A stretch of DNA of 48,040 bases from an uncultured Lachnospiraceae bacterium (GTDB lineage: Bacteria; Bacillota; Clostridia; Lachnospirales; Lachnospiraceae), in assembly GCA_947630875.1 (NCBI GenBank), contig CANRJG010000014.1:1-48040 (forward strand), written 5' to 3'. Every line of letters starts with the position of its first letter. Position 1 is the first letter of the stretch. Of the stretch, positions 27,369 to 34,892 are shown piece after piece. The position numbers and the translations under genes were made by a program. A model generated the notes under the pieces. It was not told the origin of the DNA. It was given only the letters and a program-made list of their open reading frames with translations, and did not search any database.

Positions 27369-27542
27369 GTAGCGGCACGCGCGCCCCCGGGCGCACCTGC
27401 CAAATCGTCGGAAGGCATTTATAATTATGCTCCGCATAAGCCTTCCTCCTTGTATAAAATGTAGCGGCACGCGCGCCCCCGGGCGCACCTGCCAAATCGT
27501 CGGAAGGCATTTATAATTATGCTCCGCATAAGCCTTCCTCCT
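27369..27542 (-). repeat. 82-bp perfect tandem direct repeat with internal hairpins
   Basis: Positions 27369-27450 and 27461-27542 are identical over 82 bp, separated by TGTATAAAAT. Each copy reads on the minus strand as a ribosome-site-like GGAGGAAGGC, a nested hairpin (GGAAGGC with GCCTTCC enclosing TTATGC-GGA-GCATAA), CGACGA, then a GC-rich hairpin ending at GTGCCGCTAC. The second copy covers the last codons and stop of the TadE-like zinc-motif gene; the first precedes the prepilin peptidase. This points to a recent duplication of an intercistronic leader. Confidence 0.95.
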
Positions 27543-28494
27543 CGCAGGTTTTGCATACAGGCATACCCACCACTTCCGAAATCGGTACCTTTCTGATATT
27601 TCTGGTAATCTCCGGACAGCTTTCGCTGCTGTGATATGCTGTCCCGTAATCCGTAATAAAAACCGTCCCTGATGCACCTTTTGCCCCGCAGATCCGGCAG
27701 GGATAATACTTTGCGCCATCCCGGTTGCGCAGGGCTGCCACCGTCTGCAGGGACGCTTTTCGCAAATGAATATTTAAGTGTCTGCATTCCAGTGTCAGAT
27801 GATAGACCGTCCCTGTTTTTGTCAGATATACATACTGTATGCTTTCGTCCCCGGCAAACGCCTTTTCTCCTGTCCACGCATGAATCCGGATTCGCTGTAC
27901 GACCTTGCATGTGGAAAACGGCCAGAAAGAAAAGGGCAGTTTTGTTTCATATTCCGCAATCAAATCCATGTACTGCGCTTCATCCGGAAGTCCGGAGCAG
28001 GAAAAATGAATGCCCCGGCTTCCGTCTACAATACAGGAACGATCCAACGCATCCCGGTCTGCTTCCTGCAAAAACAGCTGCTTTGCCGTCAGCTGTCCCA
28101 CCCCGGAAAGCAGAAACTGTTTCCACTCCCCTGTATCGACTCCATCCTGTCCGAATATTTCATAAATAAACGCATCCTGTGCCAGCTTACTGCAGGTGTT
28201 TTTCAGCGGGACCATCATCTTTGTCTGTACCTGTATCATTTCCGCAAACGACAGCAGGCTTAACCCCGCAAACAAAAACAGACTCAGGCAGACTGCAGCT
28301 TCAATACTAAAGGAGGCGCGTTCCCGAAAGGCGAATGCAGATGTCCTTTTCGTCGGAAAATGATCCGTATTTGACTGGGGGAGATAATCTTTTCGAAAAC
28401 CGTGGAACTTTATTTTATCGAGGGCTTTTTCCGGTTTTCGAAAACACACACAAAGAAAATCGTACATATTGGATGGTTTCTTTGAAAAGGACAT
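27517..28494 (-). CDS. TadE-like protein with C-terminal Cys/His repeat modules
   Basis: This protein of about 325 aa has a basic N-terminus (about 55 aa) followed by the TadE motif ASFSIEAAVCLSLFLFAG with one membrane segment. A long extracellular part ends in two similar modules, YHLTLECRHL...YPCRICG and YHSSESCPEI...PVCKTC. Each has one Tyr-His, one Cys and then a Cys-x-x-Cys, so each looks like a small metal-binding or disulfide-linked unit. I have no firm name for that module. The start at 28494 is preferred (AAAGG 9 bases upstream); ATG at 28500 is possible. It lies between DUF5702 and the prepilin peptidase, so a minor pilin or fibre-associated role is likely. Confidence 0.8.
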   Translation of the reverse strand: MSFSKKPSNMYDFLCVCFRKPEKALDKIKFHGFRKDYLPQSNTDHFPTKRTSAFAFRERASFSIEAAVCLSLFLFAGLSLLSFAEMIQVQTKMMVPLKNTCSKLAQDAFIYEIFGQDGVDTGEWKQFLLSGVGQLTAKQLFLQEADRDALDRSCIVDGSRGIHFSCSGLPDEAQYMDLIAEYETKLPFSFWPFSTCKVVQRIRIHAWTGEKAFAGDESIQYVYLTKTGTVYHLTLECRHLNIHLRKASLQTVAALRNRDGAKYYPCRICGAKGASGTVFITDYGTAYHSSESCPEITRNIRKVPISEVVGMPVCKTCEEEGLCGA

Positions 28495-28518
28495 GTGCAT
28501 CCGCCTTTCGGTTTTTCA

Positions 28519-29982
28519 TTACAGATAAGAATATCCGGAAGAGACTCGGATCTTCGGACGCAGTGCATCCGCATATCCGGCAAATACGGAACTGCTGTCA
28601 AAGGAGACCTGCACCGTCAGTGCAGTGATCACCTGATCCAGGCAATACCGGTCTTCCTGATATATTTCCCGCATCCGCATTTGGACCGCATCCATTCCGT
28701 ACAGACACAGCTTCTGTCCATCCTGAAACATCAGAAGCAATTTTACATAGGTTTCATACTGCAGTCCCCCATCTTCCTGTTTTGCTTCTGTCTCATAGGA
28801 AGCCGGATCCCCGATTTTTTCCAGGGACAGTTTCCAGTTGTTTTGTGTCTTGATCAGTGCGGAGCTGCCTCCGTTCAGCAGATTGCGGACGTCTAAAATG
28901 CTTTCCGCGTACGCCCAGGCCAGCAGGATGGCATATTCCGTGATTTTGACCAGCGGTTCGATTCCGAAAGCGCCGGTGAGTACCATCGCCGCAGCCAGTG
29001 CCTCCGCTTTCTTCCCGGCATCCGTCATCAGATATGCCATATTGGCCGCTTCCTTCCACAGGAGCAGACGATTTACCACATATTTCAGATTTTCCGTATC
29101 CGTCGTTTTTCCGGCAAGACAATACTCCAGTTTGCATTGCAGTCCCGTACTTTCCGCCTGGTCCGTAAAAGACGGAAACCGGTCTGCCAGATAAGTGACA
29201 AATATGGCTTTCTGCCCAAGTCCCGTATCATAGGCCGGTGATCTTTGTGTTTCCTGCTGCAGCCGGTGGGACACGCAGTCGTCCGGCGACACCGTATAAT
29301 CCGACAGCGTTCTGTCTGCCGGCAGGACCAGCGACAAAATGCCTTTTTCTCTTATTTCCCGGACGGTATCCATTGGGGATTTTTCCATCACCGGTTTATC
29401 GGAAGGTACCGGCTGGCTTTCCGGAGGTTTTTCTTCCTGCCCGGCTGCTTCTTCCAGATACGCGTTTGTTTTTTCTTCTATATTTTTTTCTTCATTTTTG
29501 TAATAGTCCTCCAGATCCTCTGTGCTTTGGCTTCCTTCCGCGTAGTTTTTCAGAAATTCCAGCATATGTGCCGGCGCCTGATCTTTCATAAAACAGACGG
29601 CCTGCTCGTAAAAGGCTTTTCCGCCCTGATCGGTCAGGTACGTACATTCCGTACATTCTGCCTGCTGCAGATGCAGCCGGTAAAAATTGCTTCGCCGCGG
29701 CAGCACAAACTCTTTTTCAGGGGACAGCATCCGTTGAATTTCTTCGGAAACCATCTGTTCTGCTGCCGCCGTATCGCTGCAGTAATGTCCGAAAATCCCC
29801 AGCGCATCCAGCATCGGTCTGTCATACGATGCCATAACGGATTCCGCAGCCGCATCTGTCAGTTCCGCCGCGCAGATCCGGCATCCCCGGATGCGAACCG
29901 TCTCGCAAATGACCGATATAAACGTCAGTACCGAAACCAGGAGAAGGCTAATAAACACGGTCATACTTCCTCTGCAGCGCAT
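28519..29982 (-). CDS. DUF5702-like (TadG-type) membrane-anchored protein
   Basis: This 487-aa protein starts MRCRGSMTVFISLLLVSVL, giving one N-terminal membrane segment with the positively charged side inside, and a large extracellular region rich in Ala and Glu with a Pro/Glu-rich linker near residue 190. I recall this layout as DUF5702, a usual member of clostridial Tad loci placed like TadG. No enzymatic motif is seen. No good ribosome site precedes the ATG at 29982, which is 2 bases after the Flp pilin stop; translation may be coupled to that gene. A second ATG six codons later has GAGG closer by. Confidence 0.8.
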   Translation of the reverse strand: MRCRGSMTVFISLLLVSVLTFISVICETVRIRGCRICAAELTDAAAESVMASYDRPMLDALGIFGHYCSDTAAAEQMVSEEIQRMLSPEKEFVLPRRSNFYRLHLQQAECTECTYLTDQGGKAFYEQAVCFMKDQAPAHMLEFLKNYAEGSQSTEDLEDYYKNEEKNIEEKTNAYLEEAAGQEEKPPESQPVPSDKPVMEKSPMDTVREIREKGILSLVLPADRTLSDYTVSPDDCVSHRLQQETQRSPAYDTGLGQKAIFVTYLADRFPSFTDQAESTGLQCKLEYCLAGKTTDTENLKYVVNRLLLWKEAANMAYLMTDAGKKAEALAAAMVLTGAFGIEPLVKITEYAILLAWAYAESILDVRNLLNGGSSALIKTQNNWKLSLEKIGDPASYETEAKQEDGGLQYETYVKLLLMFQDGQKLCLYGMDAVQMRMREIYQEDRYCLDQVITALTVQVSFDSSSVFAGYADALRPKIRVSSGYSYL

Positions 29983-29983
29983 C

Positions 29984-30151
29984 TTATATGGAATTTGCGG
30001 AACTCCTGATCTTCGAAAAAATCGTCTGGATCAGCGTGTTCAGCTGTGTTTTAAATATCAGCACCAGGGCGATCAGTACCACCAGAATCAAAACGATTTC
30101 GATGACGGCAACGCCTTGATTTCCTATCAATATACTTTTTATACGTTTCAT
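29984..30151 (-). CDS. flp: Flp-type (type IVb) major pilin, 55 aa
   Basis: This short gene reads MKRIKSILIGNQGVAVIEIV at the start and continues as one hydrophobic helix ending in a basic, Ser-rich tail (KIRSSANSI). A positively charged leader, Gly before the hydrophobic helix and Glu five residues after it (GVAVIE) match clostridial Flp prepilins cut by TadV-type peptidases. AGGAGG lies 6 bases before the ATG, the best ribosome site in the cluster, as expected for an abundant structural subunit. It lies between the TadC-like gene and the DUF5702 gene. Confidence 0.9.
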   Translation of the reverse strand: MKRIKSILIGNQGVAVIEIVLILVVLIALVLIFKTQLNTLIQTIFSKIRSSANSI

Positions 30152-30196
30152 CTTCCCCCTCCTTCTGATGTTTTGTCTGTCCCGGCTATGCGGTTT

Positions 30197-31636
30197 TTAT
30201 ATGTGCATTGACATAAAAGCCGGCACCAGCAATATCCCCATCATTACCATCAGTTCCAGCATCATCGGCAGCATCAGTTTTTCCGAAGCCGCTTCCGACT
30301 GCTGCAATGCGGCGCTTTTTCTCTCCGCCATGGCTTCGGCTGCCTCTGCTTTCAACAGATCTGACAAATCCGCCGTGCCTTTTCTGATGTTGGAATGAAT
30401 CAGCATACCCAGTTTTTTATAAGGCGCAAGTCCGCAGCGGTTTCCAAATGCTTCGAACACCGCGCCGTTTTGCATACCGCTTTTCAGCTGTCGGTAGGTA
30501 TAAATCACTTCTTCCCGGCAGCCGCTGATTTTTTTTCCGCTGCTTCTGTCAATATAAGACAGGGCGATCCGTTCCCATGCCCGGGTGATATGCATTCCGG
30601 CGCCCAGCAGCAGGCTCAATGCGCAGACCAGCTCCGGATATTCCATCAGCATCTGCGTTTCCTTCTTCTTCCGTTTTCTTTCTGCCGCCGATTTTTCTTC
30701 CAGCGGCATCAGCAGCACCAGCAGAAGTGTCAGCGCCATGATCACGGCGGCAGAATCGGTTTTTCTGATCCGGTACCGCACCTTTGCTCCGTTGATTTCC
30801 GAAGGCAGCATATAAACTGCTTTTTCGGTTCCGTTCGCTTCTTTCTCCTGAATTTCGGTTTCCAGCTGTGCAAAATCCTTTTCCGTCCCGGACAGCGCCT
30901 TTTTCCGGACACGGACCTTCAGTTCCATGCGTTCCTCATAACTTCCATACCGCAGTATGGCCGTCAGCAGCACCGGCGTACCGGTTTCTGTCAGATGTTC
31001 CGTCTGCAGCGTTCCGGAAGACGACAGCAGTTCCTCATGATCCGACTGCCATTCCACCTGAATGGCAGAGCCCGGAATGGTACGGATCAGGTGCAGATCA
31101 GAAGTCACCGCATCCAGGGATTCGTTTTCTCCCAAAATCAATGTCCCGAGATGGGTTTTCGCATAGGAAAACCAACGGTTTCGTTCCTGGCTGCTGTAGG
31201 TTTTTTCATTGACTGTCACCGGAATCTGCTTTCGAACGCCGTTGATTTCCGTTTCCAGTTCATACAGAATACTTCCTTCCCCGGCCTCTTTCCTTGGCAG
31301 CGCCGTTACGGTTTCGTCTTGTTTTGACATACGCCATGCGGCAAACGCAAGCAGGCTTCCGGCCAGCAGAATCAGCAGAATTTCAGCCATGCATCTGACG
31401 CATCGCTGTTCTGCCGCAGCCCAGGCACTGTGTCCCGGCGGCAGATCTTCTGTCTGCTTTTGTATCCAGCGCTTACAGATTTTTGCAAAGGGGCGCATCC
31501 GCAGCAGCCGTTTTCCGGCTTTTGCAAATGCGGCAGACAAAAAATTACTTTTTTTCCCCTGCTCTGCAGGTTCCTTCCGGGCAGATACCAGAAACAGAAG
31601 GACGCCTGCCGCAGGCAGCAAGTACAAATACCCCAT
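30197..31636 (-). CDS. TadC-like inner-membrane platform protein with inserted extracytoplasmic domain
   Basis: In this 479-aa protein the C-terminal third carries the T2SS-F/TadC signature region (LLGAGMHITRAWERIA, FGNRCGLAPYKKL, LMLPMMLELMVMMGILLVPAF). Membrane segments lie at about 1-17, 86-104, 302-320 and 450-475. Between the second and third there is a region of about 190 residues with an immunoglobulin-like beta pattern (SDLHLIRTIPGSAIQVEWQS onward), which must lie outside the membrane. Standard TadC proteins of about 300 aa lack this. TadB and TadC form the platform worked by the TadA ATPase. The start is 3 bases after the TadB stop. Confidence 0.82.
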   Translation of the reverse strand: MGYLYLLPAAGVLLFLVSARKEPAEQGKKSNFLSAAFAKAGKRLLRMRPFAKICKRWIQKQTEDLPPGHSAWAAAEQRCVRCMAEILLILLAGSLLAFAAWRMSKQDETVTALPRKEAGEGSILYELETEINGVRKQIPVTVNEKTYSSQERNRWFSYAKTHLGTLILGENESLDAVTSDLHLIRTIPGSAIQVEWQSDHEELLSSSGTLQTEHLTETGTPVLLTAILRYGSYEERMELKVRVRKKALSGTEKDFAQLETEIQEKEANGTEKAVYMLPSEINGAKVRYRIRKTDSAAVIMALTLLLVLLMPLEEKSAAERKRKKKETQMLMEYPELVCALSLLLGAGMHITRAWERIALSYIDRSSGKKISGCREEVIYTYRQLKSGMQNGAVFEAFGNRCGLAPYKKLGMLIHSNIRKGTADLSDLLKAEAAEAMAERKSAALQQSEAASEKLMLPMMLELMVMMGILLVPAFMSMHI

Positions 31637-31639
31637 TTT

Positions 31640-32407
31640 TCATACCTTTATATCGATTATGGCGCCGGACCACAGCCAGGCGCCTGCATAAATCAGCAGA
31701 AACACCGTCATAATGACTGCGCCCGGCAGATTATTGTAAAGCGCATCTATCAATGTGGGGCAGCAGAGCTTAATGTATACAAGGATTCCCATGGGAATCA
31801 GACTCATGATCTGCTGTTCCATTCTTTTTGCGCTGATGATATTCATCATTTCTCTGTTGAGTTTGATTTTGTCAATCAGGGTGGCGGCGCTGAAGGCAAT
31901 GGTTTCCACCAGATCTCCGCCGCTGCGCTTTGCCGTGCCGAACACAAACGAAAACGTCCGGATTTCTTCCTGGTCTGTTTCCTCCGCCATGGCCTGCACC
32001 AGCTTTTCCACCGGTATATTGATCTGCAAACCCTGTACCAGATTCCGAAGCGCCCGCATAAAGGCTGTTTCGGCAGAATACAGCTTCGCGATCTCTTTCT
32101 GCGCATACACAAACGCATTTTCCACCGCGCTGCCTGCCTGCAGATTCTGGGAAAGCAAAATCAGCATATCCTGAAACTGCCGTATACAAAGCGCGTCCTT
32201 TTGCATCCTGTTCTTTTTGATATCCCGGCGCATCAGCAAAATAAATCCCGGAAACAGCAGAATGCCGCAGAACAGATGATCATAAAACAAATCCGCCAGC
32301 AGAAGGATAATTCCTGCATTTTTCAGGGTCTGCAGCAGCAGCCGGCGGTCCGGACGCTTTTCCTGCAGCCGGTTCGGTCTGTGCCCTGTTTGTTTCAGCA
32401 TTTTCAT
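31640..32407 (-). CDS. tadB: TadB-like inner-membrane platform protein
   Basis: This 255-aa protein is of the T2SS-F family. An N-terminal pair of membrane segments (about 32-60) is followed by a cytoplasmic helical domain with the family pattern QDMLILLSQNLQAGSAVENA and FGTAKRSGGDLVETI, then two C-terminal membrane segments. It would form the pilus assembly platform with the TadC-like protein. The ATG at 32407 overlaps the tadA stop (ATGA), with AAGGA 6 bases upstream. Size is typical. Confidence 0.88.
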   Translation of the reverse strand: MKMLKQTGHRPNRLQEKRPDRRLLLQTLKNAGIILLLADLFYDHLFCGILLFPGFILLMRRDIKKNRMQKDALCIRQFQDMLILLSQNLQAGSAVENAFVYAQKEIAKLYSAETAFMRALRNLVQGLQINIPVEKLVQAMAEETDQEEIRTFSFVFGTAKRSGGDLVETIAFSAATLIDKIKLNREMMNIISAKRMEQQIMSLIPMGILVYIKLCCPTLIDALYNNLPGAVIMTVFLLIYAGAWLWSGAIIDIKV

Positions 32408-33570
32408 CCGTTTCCTTCTTGTTTTCTTTGATAGAGGGGTTTCAGGGTAAATTTTCCGTTTTCATACGCTTCAATTTCCACGATCTCGCTCAATTTTCTG
32501 CTTTTGTCCGGTTCCCGCTCCAGATGGATCAAAATCTGCAGCGCGGAAGCCATCTGTCTGCGAATTGCTTCCACCGGAATATTGATGCCGGTCAGTACCA
32601 TGGTTTCAAATCTGCTGAACACATCCGCACAGCTGTTTGCGTGAATGGTTGACAGAGAGCCGGAATGTCCTGTGTTCAATGCCTGCAGAAGATCCACTGC
32701 CTCCGGGCCCCGGACTTCACCAATGATGATTCTGTCGGGCCGCATCCGCAGGGCGGTTCGTATCAGCGTTCGAATGCTGATTTCCCCGATGCCCTGCGTA
32801 TTGGCATTGCGGCATTCCATGCGCACGATATTGGGCATCGCGCAAAGCTGGAGTTCAGCGGAATCTTCAATTGTAATCACCCGTTCGTCTGATCCGATAA
32901 AATCGGAAAGCGCATTTAAAAAAGTGGTTTTTCCGGTGCCCGTTCCTCCGCTGATCAGCACATTTTTCTTTTCCTTGACGATGGTTTCCAGCAATACTGC
33001 TTCCGCATCGGACAAAGTACCGTATGCAATCAGCTTTTTCATATCGATCCGGTCCTTCGGAAAACGCCGGATGGTCACAGCCGGGCCGTCTAAAGACACC
33101 GGCGAAAGCACGACGTTGATTCTGGATCCGTCCGCCAGTCTGGCATCCGCAATCGGAAAACGTTCATTGACACTGCGATTTGTGCCCGAAATCACCCGCT
33201 GGATAATATCTTCCAGATGCTCCGATGTGCCAAAATGCCTGTCCCAGCAGTACATGCCCCCGTTCTTTTCATAAAAGATATTCCGGGTGCCGTTGACCAT
33301 AATCTCTGTCACGGAATCGTCGTCCATCAGTTCCTGAAGAATATCGTAGCCTCTGAGGGAATTGAAAATATCTTTTCGGATCCGCTGCTTTTTCTGCAGT
33401 CCGATATGCGCTTCCGCGCTTCTGCCAAGGATTCTGTCATCAATGATGCGGAGAATCTGCGCGTCATCCACTTCACTTGAACAGTCCAGCTCCGCAATCA
33501 CATCCTCCTGAATCTCAGCAGTCAGCGCTGCTTCCGCGTCAGATATTTCCCGCAAGCAGTTTTCTGACAT
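32404..33570 (-). CDS. tadA: TadA/CpaF-family pilus assembly ATPase
   Basis: This 388-aa secretion ATPase carries an N-terminal helical domain and VNGTRNIFYEKNG block, then Walker A GGTGTGKT (208-215), the Asp box ITIEDSAEL, Walker B region RIIIGEVRGPEA and the His-box LSTIHANS. It powers Flp pilus extension at the cytoplasmic face. It overlaps the end of the TadZ-like gene by 32 bases. The ribosome site (GAGGG, about 15 bases away) is poor, so coupling to TadZ translation is likely. It is slightly shorter than the 450-aa proteobacterial forms but complete in motifs. Confidence 0.95.
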   Translation of the reverse strand: MSENCLREISDAEAALTAEIQEDVIAELDCSSEVDDAQILRIIDDRILGRSAEAHIGLQKKQRIRKDIFNSLRGYDILQELMDDDSVTEIMVNGTRNIFYEKNGGMYCWDRHFGTSEHLEDIIQRVISGTNRSVNERFPIADARLADGSRINVVLSPVSLDGPAVTIRRFPKDRIDMKKLIAYGTLSDAEAVLLETIVKEKKNVLISGGTGTGKTTFLNALSDFIGSDERVITIEDSAELQLCAMPNIVRMECRNANTQGIGEISIRTLIRTALRMRPDRIIIGEVRGPEAVDLLQALNTGHSGSLSTIHANSCADVFSRFETMVLTGINIPVEAIRRQMASALQILIHLEREPDKSRKLSEIVEIEAYENGKFTLKPLYQRKQEGNG

Positions 33571-34543
33571 AGATTTCGCCGTTTCCCTCTTTCAAAGTCT
33601 CCAGAAAATGATCCGTGGGTATGTCTTCTGTCTGCGCCGGTACAGGAAGTCTGATCATTTTTCCTGTAATTCCGTCAAACCCCAGTTTTTCCGCCGCGTC
33701 CGCAAAAGCCGAAAAGGCTGCGTCACAAAACGCATTTTTCTCCGAAAAGCTGTAGATCCTGTCACAGCGGGCCAACAGTTCAAAGCACGCTTCCGTGCTT
33801 TCATCAATGTCCAGCATGATACGATCATATCTGCCGCTTCGGATGATCGCGTCGATCAGCGCCATCCAATCTTTTGTTTCTGCAGACTGCAGATCTTTTG
33901 CAGATACCGCAGGCAGAACGTAATGCAGATTCCCGTATTGCAGAATCATGCCGTCTCTCCATTCTTCCAGACGGTCGTGACCGTTCTGTATTTCATACAT
34001 CACATCGGACAAATCCAGCTCAGACGCGCCTTTTAATAAACTTCGATACCCGTATGCACTGTTTGCATGCAGATAAATTACCTTTGTGTTTTCCGCCATA
34101 ATCATGGCCATTGTAAGTACCAGGGAGGAATGTCTGTAATCCGGCGCCGGTGAAAATGCCCCGATGACCTGCAGCCTTCTGTTTCCGCCTTGTGCCGTTA
34201 AGGATGCGGCATTTCGATCTGCAAAATCACACATTACCTTTTTCATGATATCGGGTATCGATGAATATTTGTAAAGCCGCACCGGCGCTGCGCTGTCCTC
34301 TGACGGCCGTTCTTCTGTCAGCAGAAACACCTTTCCGGCGTGCAGTTCACAGACTGCGTCTGTATAGAGCGCCTCATCGATCAGCAGAACGTCGATATAG
34401 TGATTCCGTCCGTATTCAATCAGCACAGACTGCCGGGTAAACGACTCCATCATATACGGACACAGGTGATTTCTATTGACATATCCTGCCATTTTTTCGG
34501 CAAATGCCGCCTGTGAATCACACACTGCAAAACAATGATTCAA
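33539..34543 (-). CDS. TadZ/CpaE-like protein lacking a P-loop
   Basis: This protein is about 334 aa with a receiver-like N-terminal domain (HCFAVCDSQAAFAEKM onward) and a ParA/MinD-like C-terminal domain. Where TadZ and CpaE have a deviant Walker A, the sequence is GAFSPAPDYRHSS, without the Gly-Lys signature, so ATP binding is doubtful. TadZ localises the Tad machine. The start is uncertain: TTG at 34543 (AAGGTG 5 bases upstream) matches the domain boundary; ATG at 34585 or GTG at 34639 are alternatives. A very strong ribosome-site-like GGAAGGAGAGG at 34608-34618 has no start codon at proper distance. First gene of the pilus cluster. Confidence 0.75.
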   Translation of the reverse strand: MNHCFAVCDSQAAFAEKMAGYVNRNHLCPYMMESFTRQSVLIEYGRNHYIDVLLIDEALYTDAVCELHAGKVFLLTEERPSEDSAAPVRLYKYSSIPDIMKKVMCDFADRNAASLTAQGGNRRLQVIGAFSPAPDYRHSSLVLTMAMIMAENTKVIYLHANSAYGYRSLLKGASELDLSDVMYEIQNGHDRLEEWRDGMILQYGNLHYVLPAVSAKDLQSAETKDWMALIDAIIRSGRYDRIMLDIDESTEACFELLARCDRIYSFSEKNAFCDAAFSAFADAAEKLGFDGITGKMIRLPVPAQTEDIPTDHFLETLKEGNGEIYVRKLLAGNI

Positions 34544-34639
34544 CGTACACCTTCTTTCTGAATAAACACTGTACACAAACTGCATTGTTTTGATTTTTAA
34601 ATATATACCTCTCCTTCCTTTCTTTAATTTTGTATACAC

Positions 34640-34836
34640 TCTGTATCATTTTCTTAATTTTCAATTTGTTAGTGTTTATTCTTTATTAATATGTGATAGT
34701 CGTATTCTAACATACCGTTCTGCGGGCTTATGCATATCAGATAATTTGCATTTTTCCCTTCGGTTTTAGTCTCTTTTTCCGACAATCATCGACATTTTCC
34801 GCAAAATCACCTGCCGCAGACCCCGCCTGCAGGCAC
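34640..34836. other. Intergenic region upstream of the Tad/sortase pilus cluster
   Basis: About 200 AT-rich bases hold no gene. On the minus strand an extended -10-like TGTTAGAAT is present without a good -35, and farther upstream TGTCGAT and TGTCGGA stand in tandem 10 bp apart, resembling Spo0A boxes (TGNCGAA). The pilus promoter should lie here, but no site is convincing. Confidence 0.4.
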
Positions 34837-34875
34837 AAAAAAAGCGCCTGCATGGATTTTTGTCCATGCAGACGC
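34837..34875 (-). terminator. Rho-independent terminator after the ABC transporter gene
   Basis: On the minus strand a 13-bp stem (CTGCATGGA with TCCATGCAG plus a GCG/CGC base) around a short A-rich loop is followed by seven T. It begins 18 bases after the transporter stop. Confidence 0.93.
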
Positions 34876-34892
34876 GAATGGGTTATTGTCTT

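Noticed and set aside
27369-27542. CRISPR-like array
   Set aside because: Only two copies of 82 bp exist, with a 10-bp spacer, and no cas genes are near.
27351-27719. N-terminal extension of the prepilin peptidase, with repeated basic peptides
   Set aside because: The extra residues are translations of the 82-bp repeat and of the neighbouring gene in another frame. The enzyme's first membrane helix begins at 27350, which has its own ribosome site.
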